In this document: positions 43,853-51,450 of the stretch, piece after piece | Numbering within the stretch: position 1 is the stretch's first letter | How the letters are laid out: the number at the start of each line of letters is the position of its first letter | Made by a program: the position numbers and the translations under genes | NCBI RefSeq assembly: GCF_000633355.1 | Contig: NZ_AYMQ01000119.1 | Coordinates: forward strand, 1-51,450 | Reading direction: 5' to 3' | Origin: Serratia sp. H1w | Lineage (GTDB): Bacteria; Pseudomonadota; Gammaproteobacteria; Enterobacterales; Enterobacteriaceae | DNA: 51,450 nt | Notes under the pieces: generated by a model | What the model was told of the DNA's origin: nothing | Seen by the model: the letters and a program-made list of their open reading frames with translations, nothing else | Database searches by the model: none

Positions 43853-44272
43853 CTCTACTCCCTATTCAGATGTTCCGGGAATACAAGGTTTAGTTACAGA
43901 ACGCTCTCTTCGGGGGGCGTTTTTGTTTTCTGTTCATCGAAAGAGCACCGCATATGCACCAATAAAGTGCGTCTATGGCCCGCAAGAAAACTCTCTTCAT
44001 TCCTCTCAGAAGCTTTTTGCCTGCTAAAACCAGTGACCATCCTCATTTTCCGGCTGAGATCGTCAGCAAATCGGGGCGATTTTTGTATGCGCCGTCACAA
44101 TGGCTAGATTTTTGCTTAGTTAAATGCGGGTAAATCGGTTGCGCTCTCGCGCAAATTATTTTCCCCGACTACACATAAAGTGACAGCTCCACCACGTCGA
44201 TACCCGCCGTCCTGCGATCTGCAACCGACCGGGCTTAAGGTGTTTCGCTAAAACAGTGCTGAGGAATGCAAA
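43853..44272 (+). promoter_or_regulatory. Terminator and promoter region upstream of livK
   Basis: This 420-bp spacer contains the terminator at 43900-43928 and then about 340 bp of leader before livK. No gene is seen. The leader has no clear riboswitch. The livK promoter is likely in the last 200 bp, with AT-rich blocks near 44110-44165; regulation by Lrp and leucine is expected from the E. coli operon but no site can be named by eye. Confidence 0.4.
43900..43928 (+). terminator. Rho-independent terminator of the lipoprotein gene
   Basis: A 9-bp stem with two G-U pairs (AACGCTCTC / GGGGGCGTT) closes a TTCG tetraloop and is followed by TTTGTTTTC. Confidence 0.88.
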
Positions 44273-45391
44273 ATGTCATTGAGAGTGATAAAAACCCCGC
44301 TTGCTGCTCTGCTTATTGGTTGTTTTAGTACGGCTTTTTCCGCTCATGCCGATATCGTGATCGGCGTTGCCGGGCCATTCTCTGGCCCTAATGCCACCTA
44401 TGGGGATCAATACTGGCGTGGGGCCTCGCAGGCTGCCGCCGATATCAATGCGGCCGGAGGGATTAAAGGGGAAAAAATCAAACTGGTACAAGGCGATGAT
44501 GCCTGTGAACCGAAGCAGGCGGTGTCAGTCGCCAACCGCCTGGTCGATCAGGATCATGTTGCCGCCGTGGTCGGGCACTTCTGCTCATCTTCTACCATGC
44601 CTGCTTCCGAGGTGTATGACGAGGCGGGGATCATTGCCATCACGCCCGGATCGACTAACCCGCAAATTACCGAACGTGGCATGAATAATATGTTCCGTAT
44701 GTGTGGCCGTGACGATCAGCAAGGGGTGATTGCCACCAACTACATGCTCGATACCCTGAAAGCGAAAAAGATTGCCGTCATCCACGATAAAGACACCTAT
44801 GGTCAAGGGCTGGCTGACGCCGCCAAGGCAGAGATGAATAAACGTGGCGTGAAGGAAGTGATGTACGAAGGGCTGTCACGCGGTGAGAAAGACTTTAACG
44901 CCCTGGTGACCAAAATCGCTTCGGTTAATCCAGACGTGGTCTACTTCGGCGGTTGCCACCCAGAGGCGGGTCCGCTGGTACGCCAGATGCGTGAGCAGGG
45001 TGTGCAAGCCAAATTCTTCTCCGGCGACTGTATTGTCACCGAGGAACTGGTCACGGCGGCCGGTGGGCCACAGTATACCAAGGGCGTACTGATGACCTTC
45101 GGTAACGATCCCCGCCAGATCCCTGAAGGGAAAGCGGTGATCGCCAAGTTCCGCGCCAGCGGGTTTGAGCCGGAAGGCTACACGCTGTACTCCTACGCCT
45201 CGATCCAGGCTATCGCTGCGGCGTTCAACGCTACCGGGGGGAAAGACAGCGCCAAGGCCAGCGAGTGGCTGAAGTCTCACGATGTGGATACCGTGATGGG
45301 TAAGAAAGCCTGGGATAAAAAAGGTGACCTGAAAGTATCAGACTACGTGGTCTACCAATGGGATGACAAAGGCAAATATCACCAGCTGTGA
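44273..45391 (+). CDS. livK: Branched-chain amino acid binding protein
   Basis: A 372-residue periplasmic binding protein. The signal peptide ends in 'AHA' before 'DIVIGVAGPFSGPNATYG'. The two-lobe LIV-BP fold is shown by 'DDACEPKQAVSVANRLV', 'GHFCSSSTMPASEVYDE' and 'GEKDFNALV', all close to E. coli LivJ/LivK, with the Cys pair in 'DDAC' and 'GHFC' expected to form the N-lobe disulfide. It feeds leucine or all branched-chain amino acids to LivHM. GAGGA precedes the ATG. Whether it is LivJ-like (broad) or LivK-like (leucine) cannot be decided. Confidence 0.9.
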   Translation: MSLRVIKTPLAALLIGCFSTAFSAHADIVIGVAGPFSGPNATYGDQYWRGASQAAADINAAGGIKGEKIKLVQGDDACEPKQAVSVANRLVDQDHVAAVVGHFCSSSTMPASEVYDEAGIIAITPGSTNPQITERGMNNMFRMCGRDDQQGVIATNYMLDTLKAKKIAVIHDKDTYGQGLADAAKAEMNKRGVKEVMYEGLSRGEKDFNALVTKIASVNPDVVYFGGCHPEAGPLVRQMREQGVQAKFFSGDCIVTEELVTAAGGPQYTKGVLMTFGNDPRQIPEGKAVIAKFRASGFEPEGYTLYSYASIQAIAAAFNATGGKDSAKASEWLKSHDVDTVMGKKAWDKKGDLKVSDYVVYQWDDKGKYHQL

Positions 45392-45496
45392 TGTAAAGAT
45401 CAACGGATCCGAGCGTGCGGCGGATCCGTTCCTAAATCCCCTTTGGGCCGCGTGGTGCTGAACTTGCGGCCCGCCCATCAGGTGAGATTGCTTATT

Positions 45497-46411
45497 ATGG
45501 ATGTATTCTTCCTGCAACAGCTGATTAACGGCCTGACCCTTGGCGCGGTGTATGGCCTGATCGCCATCGGCTATACCATGGTGTACGGCATCATTGGCAT
45601 GATCAACTTCGCCCACGGCGAGGTGTATATGATTTCTGCCTACCTGTGCGCGATTGGCCTGGCGCTACTCTCTTTCTTTGGCCTGCACTCTTTCCCGCTG
45701 TTGATTCTGGGCACACTGGTCTTCACCATCGTGGTCACCAGCGTTTATGGCTGGGTGATCGAACGTATTGCTTATAAACCGCTGCGTAATTCCACGCGTC
45801 TGGCTCCGCTGATTTCCGCCATCGGCATGTCGCTGATACTGCAAAACTATGCGCAGATCAGCCAAGGGCCACGCCAGCAGGGGATCCCAACCTTACTGGA
45901 CGGGGTTTTTCGTCTTAACTTTGATGGCGGGACGATCCAGATCACCTACACCAAGGTGTTTATTCTGGTGGCCGCGCTAGTGGGCATGGCGGTGTTTACC
46001 TACGTGATCCAACGCACTCGTCTGGGGCGTATCTGCCGGGCGACCCAACAAGATCGCAAGATGGCGTCGATACTCGGCATCAATACCGACCGGGTGATCT
46101 CGCTGGTGTTTGTGATTGGTGCGGCGATGGCCGGGCTGGCCGGGGTGCTGGTCACCATGAACTACGGCACCTTCGATTTTTACGTGGGCTTTATTATTGG
46201 CGTCAAAGCCTTCACCGCCGCGGTGCTAGGGGGGATTGGCTCATTGCCTGGTGCGATGCTCGGTGGCTTGCTGCTTGGCGTGGCAGAGGCACAGTTTGCC
46301 GGCATGGTGAACTCGGATTACAAGGATGTGTTTTCATTCGGTCTGCTGGTGGTGATCCTGATTTTCCGCCCTCAGGGCCTGCTGGGGCGGCCAATGGTCG
46401 CTAAGGTGTGA
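45497..46411 (+). CDS. livH: LivH, branched-chain amino acid permease
   Basis: A 304-residue inner-membrane permease with about eight hydrophobic helices and the family segments 'NGLTLGAVYGLIAIGYTMVYG' (divided over 11-31), 'GMINFAHGEVYMI' and 'GVKAFTAAVLGGIGS'. The C-terminal 'IFRPQGLLGR' is typical of the LivH/LivM fold. I choose ATG 45497, with AGGTGAG upstream; a frame from 45443 would begin in the spacer. It is the second gene of the operon, and the livM leader overlaps its stop. Confidence 0.93.
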   Translation: MDVFFLQQLINGLTLGAVYGLIAIGYTMVYGIIGMINFAHGEVYMISAYLCAIGLALLSFFGLHSFPLLILGTLVFTIVVTSVYGWVIERIAYKPLRNSTRLAPLISAIGMSLILQNYAQISQGPRQQGIPTLLDGVFRLNFDGGTIQITYTKVFILVAALVGMAVFTYVIQRTRLGRICRATQQDRKMASILGINTDRVISLVFVIGAAMAGLAGVLVTMNYGTFDFYVGFIIGVKAFTAAVLGGIGSLPGAMLGGLLLGVAEAQFAGMVNSDYKDVFSFGLLVVILIFRPQGLLGRPMVAKV

Positions 46412-46419
46412 GGGAAACT

Positions 46420-47706
46420 ATGTCTCAATCCACAGTTCATCAAGGGCTGAGTATTAAACGCAGCCTGTTGGATGCCGTTCTGGCGGGCCTGATCGCGCTG
46501 ATTGTATTCGGCCCGATCGTTGGCATCGTGCTGGACGGCTACAGTTTCAACTTTGAGCCACGCCGCCTGGTGTTGATTATTGCGGTGGTCATGGCGGGGC
46601 GCTTGCTGCTTAGCCTGTTTTTGCAAACGTCGCTGGGGCGCAAGGTATCGGCGCGTTTTGAGGGCGGCAATGACGGGGTTTATGTTCGGCCAGTTGGTGC
46701 CAGAACCAGTCTACGCTGGATCCTGCCGCTGTTGGCGGTATTGGCATTACTGTTCCCGTTTATGGCGACCAAATACCTGCTGACCGTGGCGATCCTCGGC
46801 CTGATTTATGTGCTGTTGGGGCTGGGATTAAACATTGTGGTGGGGCTGGCAGGGTTGCTCGATCTGGGTTACGTGGCGTTTTATGCCATAGGGGCCTATG
46901 GCCTGGCGCTTGGCTATCAATATCTCGGTCTGGGTTTCTGGGCGATGTTGCCGCTGGGGGCGCTAATGGCGGCGCTAGCTGGTGCATTGCTGGGGTTCCC
47001 GGTGCTGCGTATGCACGGTGACTATCTGGCGATTGTTACTCTGGGTTTTGGTGAAATCATCCGCTTGGTGCTGAATAACTGGGTGTCGTTGACCGGTGGG
47101 CCAAACGGCGTTTCGGTCCCCGCACCGACCTTGTTCGGCCTGGAGTTTGGTCGTCGGGCGAAGGAAGGGGGGATACCGATCCACGAGTTTCTTGGCATGA
47201 CCTACAACCCCAACCTGAAGTTTATTTTTATCTACTCCGTATTGTGCCTGGTGGTGTTGCTGGTGCTGTTCGTCAAACACCGCTTGACGCATATGCCAAT
47301 AGGGCGAGCGTGGGAGGCATTGCGTGAAGATGAAATCGCCTGCCGTTCGCTTGGGCTTAATCATGTGTTGGTCAAACTCTCAGCGTTTATGATGGGGGCT
47401 TCTACTGCGGGTATTGCTGGAGTGTTCTTTGCCACCTACCAAGGGTTCGTCAATCCGACTTCGTTTACCTTCTTCGAATCGGCCCTGATCCTGGCGATCG
47501 TGGTGTTAGGAGGTATGGGATCGACCATCGGCGTCGTGCTGGCCGCTTTTGTACTGACGGTGGCCCCGGAGCTGCTGCGTAGCTTTGCCGAATACCGGGT
47601 ATTGCTGTTTGGCGTGCTGATGGTGTTGATGATGATCTGGCGGCCACGCGGTCTGGTGCGTATCAGCCGTACCAGCTTTACGCCACGCAAGGGGGTTGCA
47701 CCATGA
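46420..47706 (+). CDS. livM: LivM, branched-chain amino acid permease
   Basis: A 428-residue permease of the LivM subfamily with an N-terminal extension of about 120 residues and the conserved core 'GLGLNIVVGLAGLLDLGYVAFYAIGAYG' (divided across 138-165), 'LRMHGDYLAIVTLGFGEI' and 'ILAIVVLGGMGSTIG'. It pairs with LivH. ATG 46420 follows GAGGGAAACT; a GTG at 46408, overlapping the livH stop, is a less likely start. The 3' end overlaps livG by 4 bp. Confidence 0.92.
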   Translation: MSQSTVHQGLSIKRSLLDAVLAGLIALIVFGPIVGIVLDGYSFNFEPRRLVLIIAVVMAGRLLLSLFLQTSLGRKVSARFEGGNDGVYVRPVGARTSLRWILPLLAVLALLFPFMATKYLLTVAILGLIYVLLGLGLNIVVGLAGLLDLGYVAFYAIGAYGLALGYQYLGLGFWAMLPLGALMAALAGALLGFPVLRMHGDYLAIVTLGFGEIIRLVLNNWVSLTGGPNGVSVPAPTLFGLEFGRRAKEGGIPIHEFLGMTYNPNLKFIFIYSVLCLVVLLVLFVKHRLTHMPIGRAWEALREDEIACRSLGLNHVLVKLSAFMMGASTAGIAGVFFATYQGFVNPTSFTFFESALILAIVVLGGMGSTIGVVLAAFVLTVAPELLRSFAEYRVLLFGVLMVLMMIWRPRGLVRISRTSFTPRKGVAP

Positions 47707-48578
47707 GCGATGCCATTTTGCGCGTTGAACATTTGATGATGCACTTCGGCGGCATCAAGGCGCTGAACGATGTGAACCTGGAAGTGGAGCGTGGCTCGAT
47801 CACCGCGTTGATTGGCCCGAACGGCGCGGGGAAAACCACGGTATTCAACTGTCTGACGGGGTTTTACCGCGCCAGCGGTGGGGCGATCCTGCTCAATACT
47901 CACAAACGGCCCATCGATGTGATCCGTATTCTGGGGCAGAAATTCCGCGCAGGGGATTGGATCAACCCCGCGCAGCTGGGGTCACGCCTGTACTACAAGA
48001 TGTTTGGTGGCACCCACCTGGTGAACCGTGCCGGGCTGGCCCGCACCTTCCAGAATATCCGCCTGTTCCGCGAAATGTCGGTAGTGGAGAACTTGCTGGT
48101 GGCGCAACACCGGTTGAGCAACCGCAACCTGATTGCTGGCGTGCTCAATACGCCAGCCTATCGGCGGGCAGAGAATGATGCGTTGGATCGCGCCTTTTAC
48201 TGGTTGGAAGTGGTCGAGTTGGTGGACTGCGCCAACCGGCTGGCGGGGGAGATGTCCTATGGCCAGCAGCGGCGGCTGGAGATTGCCCGCGCAATGTGTA
48301 CCACGCCGGAAATGATCTGCCTGGACGAACCCGCTGCCGGGCTAAATCCGGTGGAAACCGCCACGCTGAGCCGGATCATCCGTTTTCTGCGCCAGCACCA
48401 TGACATTACGGTGCTGCTGATCGAACATGATATGGGCATGGTGATGGAGATTTCCGACCGGGTGATCGTGTTGGATCACGGCAACGTGATCGCCGAGGGG
48501 ACGCCACAGGAGATCCAACACAATGACAGCGTGATCGCCGCTTATCTGGGCGCAGACGAAGAGGAGCTGGCAGGATGA
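47703..48578 (+). CDS. livG: LivG, ABC ATPase with an insertion
   Basis: A 291-residue ATPase, longer than the 255-residue E. coli LivG. Walker A is 'GPNGAGKTT' at about residues 38-46. Between this and the Q-loop an extra segment of about 35 residues ('HKRPIDVIRILGQKF', 'GDWINPAQLGSRLYYKMFG') is present before 'ARTFQNIRLFREM'. The signature is 'YGQQRRLEIARAM', Walker B 'ICLDEPAAGLNP' and switch His 'IEHDMGM'. ATG overlaps the livM stop, and its own end overlaps livF, so they are coupled. Confidence 0.93.
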   Translation: MSDAILRVEHLMMHFGGIKALNDVNLEVERGSITALIGPNGAGKTTVFNCLTGFYRASGGAILLNTHKRPIDVIRILGQKFRAGDWINPAQLGSRLYYKMFGGTHLVNRAGLARTFQNIRLFREMSVVENLLVAQHRLSNRNLIAGVLNTPAYRRAENDALDRAFYWLEVVELVDCANRLAGEMSYGQQRRLEIARAMCTTPEMICLDEPAAGLNPVETATLSRIIRFLRQHHDITVLLIEHDMGMVMEISDRVIVLDHGNVIAEGTPQEIQHNDSVIAAYLGADEEELAG

Positions 48579-49291
48579 GTGAGGTAATGCTGGAGTTTCG
48601 TGAGGTTGATGTGCATTACGGCCCGATCCAGGCGCTGCAACAGGTTTCATTGCAGGTCAGGCAAGGGGAAACGGTGGCGTTGATTGGGGCCAACGGAGCA
48701 GGTAAATCCACCTTGTTGATGTCGATCTTCGGTCAACCTCGTATCAGCGGTGGTCAGATCCTGTTTCAGGGGACCGATATCAGCCAACGTTCGACGCATT
48801 TTGTGGCCAGCAGCGGTATCGCGCAGGCCCCGGAAGGGCGGCGGATTTTCCCGGACATGACCGTAGAGGAAAACTTGCTGATGGGCACCATCACCCTCGG
48901 CAACCAGTATGCCGCTGAGGATATGCAGCGGATGTATGAGTTGTTTCCACGCCTGAAAGAGCGGCGTAACCAGCGCGCGATGACCATGTCCGGTGGTGAG
49001 CAGCAAATGCTGGCGATAGCCCGTGCGCTGATGAGTCGCCCCAAGCTGCTGCTGTTGGATGAGCCGAGCCTGGGATTGGCGCCGCTCATCGTCAAACAGA
49101 TATTCAGCATCCTGCGCGAGCTGACCAAAAGTGGCATGACGATTTTCCTGGTGGAGCAAAACGCCAACCATGCGCTGAAGCTATCCGATCGCGGCTATGT
49201 GATGGTCAATGGGCAAATCCGCCTGAGCGGCAGCGGTGCGGAGCTGCTGAGCAATCAGGAGGTGAGAAAGGCGTATTTGGGGGGCGCGTAA
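48575..49291 (+). CDS. livF: LivF, ABC ATPase
   Basis: A 238-residue ATPase similar in length to E. coli LivF. Walker A 'GANGAGKST' at about 37-45, signature 'MSGGEQQML' near 141-149, Walker B 'LLLLDEPSLGLAP' and switch 'VEQNANHAL'. It forms the LivGF heterodimer that powers branched-chain amino acid uptake. It ends the operon, and the tandem repeat block begins directly after its stop codon. Confidence 0.94.
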   Translation: MSEVMLEFREVDVHYGPIQALQQVSLQVRQGETVALIGANGAGKSTLLMSIFGQPRISGGQILFQGTDISQRSTHFVASSGIAQAPEGRRIFPDMTVEENLLMGTITLGNQYAAEDMQRMYELFPRLKERRNQRAMTMSGGEQQMLAIARALMSRPKLLLLDEPSLGLAPLIVKQIFSILRELTKSGMTIFLVEQNANHALKLSDRGYVMVNGQIRLSGSGAELLSNQEVRKAYLGGA

Positions 49292-49295
49292 GTCC

Positions 49296-49575
49296 CCCTC
49301 ACCCTAACCCTCTCCCAAAGGGAGAGGGGACCGCCTGTGCCACATCATAACTACAATATTATTCTTATACATCAAGTTGTTAAAGTAAGTCTTCCGTTCC
49401 TGAATACAACACTGCACAGTCCCCTCTCCCAAAAGGGAGAGGGGACCGCCCGCGCCGCATCATAACTACAATATTATTCTTATACATCAAGTTGTTAAGG
49501 TAAGTCTTCTGTTCCTGAATACGACACTGCACAGCCCCCTCTCCCTTTGGGAGAGGATTGGAGTGAGGGGCAACC
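49296..49575. repeat. CCCTCTCCC-type element, copy C, with tandem duplication
   Basis: Three hairpins built on CCCTCTCCC and GGGAGAGGG start at 49308, 49422 and 49537, spaced 114 and 115 bp apart. The two intervening blocks (including 'CATCATAACTACAATATTAT' and 'CATCAAGTTGTTAA') differ at only a few positions, so one unit has been duplicated. The outer ends (CCCCTCACCCTAA at 49296 and GAGTGAGGGG at 49561) match the ends of copies A and B. It separates livF from sotB; no gene lies here. Confidence 0.85.
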
Positions 49576-49680
49576 ACTGTTGAAAAAAACAGCGCCACAA
49601 AAGTGTGATGCAGGTCGCATTCTGGTTAGGGGTTGGTTAAAATGGCGTTACTGCCAGCCCCTGTTCCGGAACACCTTACA

Positions 49681-50868
49681 ATGGATGAAATCAGCACTTC
49701 CCGCTCGACCGCCTGGATGCGTGTCGTCGTCTTGGCCATTTCGGCCTTTATCTTCAATACCACCGAATTTATCCCGGTCGGGTTATTGAGCGATATTGCC
49801 CAAAGCTTTGAGATGCAAACCGAGCAGGTGGGGCTGATCATCACCATTTATGCCTGGATCGTCGCCACGATGTCGCTGATCTGCATGCTGCTGACCAGCA
49901 AGATCGAGCGGCGTAAACTGCTGATCGGGGTTTTTATCCTGTTTATTGCCAGCCATGTGCTTACCGCTGTGGCCTGGAACTTTACCATCTTGGTGATTTC
50001 GCGTGCCGGTGTGGCCTTGGCGCACTCGGTATTCTGGTCGATCACCGCGTCATTGGCCATTCGTGTCGCTCCTGCAGGCAAGAAGGCGCAGGCGCTGAGT
50101 ATGCTGGCGGGGGGAACCGCGTTGGCGATGGTGTTGGGCTTACCGTTAGGCCGGGTGGTGGGGCAATTGTTGGGCTGGCGTATGACATTTATTGGTATCG
50201 CCGTGTGCGCCACCCTGGCGTTGGTGATGCTGTGGCGTTTGTTACCGGTGCTGAAAAGCGAACATTCCGGTTCACTGGCCAGCGTTCCCCTGCTGTTTAA
50301 ACGCCCGGAGTTGGTCAGCCTGTATATGTTGACCATCATCGTGGTGACGGCGCACTTTACCGCTTACAGCTACATCGAGCCGTTTATCCAGACCGTCGCC
50401 GGGCTGTCTGCCAACTTTACCACCTTGATGCTGCTGCTGTTTGGCGCGGCAGGCATTGTCGGCAGCCTATTGTTCAGCCGCTACAGTGAGCGTTTTCCGT
50501 CTGGTTTCTTTATGGGCGCGATTGGTTTGCTGGCTATCAGCCTGTTATTGCTGTTGCCCGCTTCCGGTAATGAAACGACCCTGACTTTGCTGTGCGTGAT
50601 TTGGGGCATGGCCATCATGGCGATTGGCCTTTCGATGCAGGCGAAGGTATTAAGCCTGGCGCCAGATGCGACCGACGTCTCGATGGCGATCTTCTCCGGT
50701 CTGTATAACTTTGGTATCGGTGGTGGGGCGTTGCTGGGTAATCAGGTCAGCCTGCATCTGGGGATGCCAAACATTGGTTTCGTCGGTGCGCCGTTGGCTT
50801 TGATTGCGCTTGGTTGGTGTATCTTGAGTTTCTACCGCAGCGAACGTTTCCAGCAGCATCGGGCATGA
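49681..50868 (+). CDS. sotB: SotB, sugar efflux transporter
   Basis: A 395-residue major facilitator with 12 hydrophobic helices, closely matching E. coli SotB/YdeA in remembered sequence ('[30 protein letters not shown]' region at residues 21-50, '[25 protein letters not shown]', split at 103-127, 'SEHSGSL', '[13 protein letters not shown]'). SotB exports arabinose and IPTG-like sugars and limits their accumulation. I choose ATG 49681, matching the E. coli N-terminus; the frame extends to 49633 without a better site. Confidence 0.92.
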   Translation: MDEISTSRSTAWMRVVVLAISAFIFNTTEFIPVGLLSDIAQSFEMQTEQVGLIITIYAWIVATMSLICMLLTSKIERRKLLIGVFILFIASHVLTAVAWNFTILVISRAGVALAHSVFWSITASLAIRVAPAGKKAQALSMLAGGTALAMVLGLPLGRVVGQLLGWRMTFIGIAVCATLALVMLWRLLPVLKSEHSGSLASVPLLFKRPELVSLYMLTIIVVTAHFTAYSYIEPFIQTVAGLSANFTTLMLLLFGAAGIVGSLLFSRYSERFPSGFFMGAIGLLAISLLLLLPASGNETTLTLLCVIWGMAIMAIGLSMQAKVLSLAPDATDVSMAIFSGLYNFGIGGGALLGNQVSLHLGMPNIGFVGAPLALIALGWCILSFYRSERFQQHRA

Positions 50869-50876
50869 TCTTGAGT

Positions 50877-50898
50877 GTGGCCTGTATCAACAGGCCAC
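50877..50898. terminator. Bidirectional hairpin after sotB
   Basis: A perfect 9-bp stem GTGGCCTGT / ACAGGCCAC around an ATCA loop lies between convergent genes. No strong T-run follows on either strand, so termination is likely but not certain. Confidence 0.55.
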
Positions 50899-50909
50899 TC
50901 CGTATTCAC

Positions 50910-51434
50910 TTAACTTTGCTTGGCTGGCTCAAGGCTTTTTTGCCCGTCGTCAACCTGTTGACTATCTGTCCGTTGCGCCGCATGGCGTTCGGCCAGTAAC
51001 TGGCTGATTTGCGCGTGTTTATCCTCGGTAAAATCAAAAAACCAGATGAAACCGATACGGATAGCTGAGCCGATGGCAGGTAACAGGCTGATACCAAAGA
51101 ACAATCCCTGCAAGACGCTTTCGGTTTGCGTTGCCGCCTGCGGAATATAGTCAATCAGAGTTAAATAGACGCCAATCAATCCGCCACCAACGGCTACCGA
51201 CATTTTCCCGGTAAAGGTTTGCCCGGAAAAAGTGATGGCCGCGCAGCGTTTATTGGTGTGATATTCAGCATATTCAATGGTGTCAACAATCATGGCCGAG
51301 GTGAACAGGTTGCTCATCATGACAAACAGGGTGCTCAACCCTAGTAAGAGAAACAACACTGCCAGATGTTGATAGCCGACAAACCACAACACCACCCTGA
51401 CCATGATATCCAAACAACAAAGCGCAATAAACGG
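50910..51434 (-). pseudogene. GPH-family sugar transporter, C-terminal part
   Basis: The visible frame codes for the last 170-odd residues of a glycoside-pentoside-hexuronide:cation symporter (MelB/YicJ type, normally about 450-460 residues). Characteristic are 'SAMIVDTIEYAEYHTNKR' and 'SFSGQTFTGKMSVAVGGG' without the first Ser (residues near 40-75 of this piece), followed by two more membrane helices and a charged Gln-rich tail. The frame is closed upstream by TGA at 51435-51437, inside the window, so the N-terminal half is either in another frame across a frameshift or absent. Only 13 bases remain beyond this, so I cannot tell. Confidence 0.6.
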
Positions 51435-51450
51435 TCATGTATTCAATGTG

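Noticed and set aside
49296..49575. Possible CRISPR-like array of hairpins
   Set aside because: The spacers are duplicates of each other, the unit is too long at 115 bp, and no cas genes are nearby.

Overview
The window looks like a stretch of an Enterobacterales chromosome, most probably Serratia or a close Yersiniaceae relative. This is inferred from full-length, strongly enteric-like YeeA, TmaR, DsdCXA, GadBC, LivKHMGF, SotB and FetMP-type proteins, a mid-50s GC impression, and dispersed enteric-style palindromic repeats. No rRNA or marker gene is present, so the genus is an inference.

1 to about 6.5 kb is the right end of a prophage. It holds a baseplate J-like protein, a second tail protein ending in half of a bacterial Ig-like (BIG2) domain, an 816-residue BspA-type leucine-rich-repeat tail protein that begins with the other half of that domain, a 74-residue protein, a collar-type tail fibre and a strong terminator. 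After the terminator a lone small gene sits behind a near-consensus LexA box. A palindrome with 7-bp arms and an 8-bp spacer at 6424-6445 is a candidate attachment core.

6.6-11 kb holds two small minus-strand genes, a thioester-reductase-like SDR, an orphan CI/LexA-type (S24) repressor with a palindrome upstream, and the conserved pair yeeA and tmaR. 11.2-14.7 kb is a four-gene MCE lipid-transport operon (STAS-MlaE permease, ATPase, MCE protein, PqiC-like lipoprotein). 14.7-18.5 kb is the D-serine catabolic locus dsdC/dsdXA.

18.8-27 kb is an iron-uptake cluster of the FetMP/P19 type: FTR1 permease, P19 protein, Fe-S DUF2318 membrane protein, two MacB-like permeases, an ATPase, a TlpA-like thioredoxin and a small c-type cytochrome. 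A Fur-box-like site lies at its front. 27-28.6 kb is a lower-GC patch of unrecognised genes.

28.7-34 kb carries ydhR, a DsbA-family oxidoreductase, a LysR regulator and the acid-resistance operon gadBC. 34.4-40.6 kb carries an amidohydrolase and a YtcA/HlyD/FUSC/TolC efflux operon whose FUSC gene is frameshifted. 40.6-43 kb has an SDR, an MDR oxidoreductase and tRNA-Asn. 43.4-49.3 kb has an unknown lipoprotein and livKHMGF. The window ends with a tandem repeat block, sotB, and the C-terminal half of a GPH-family sugar transporter.
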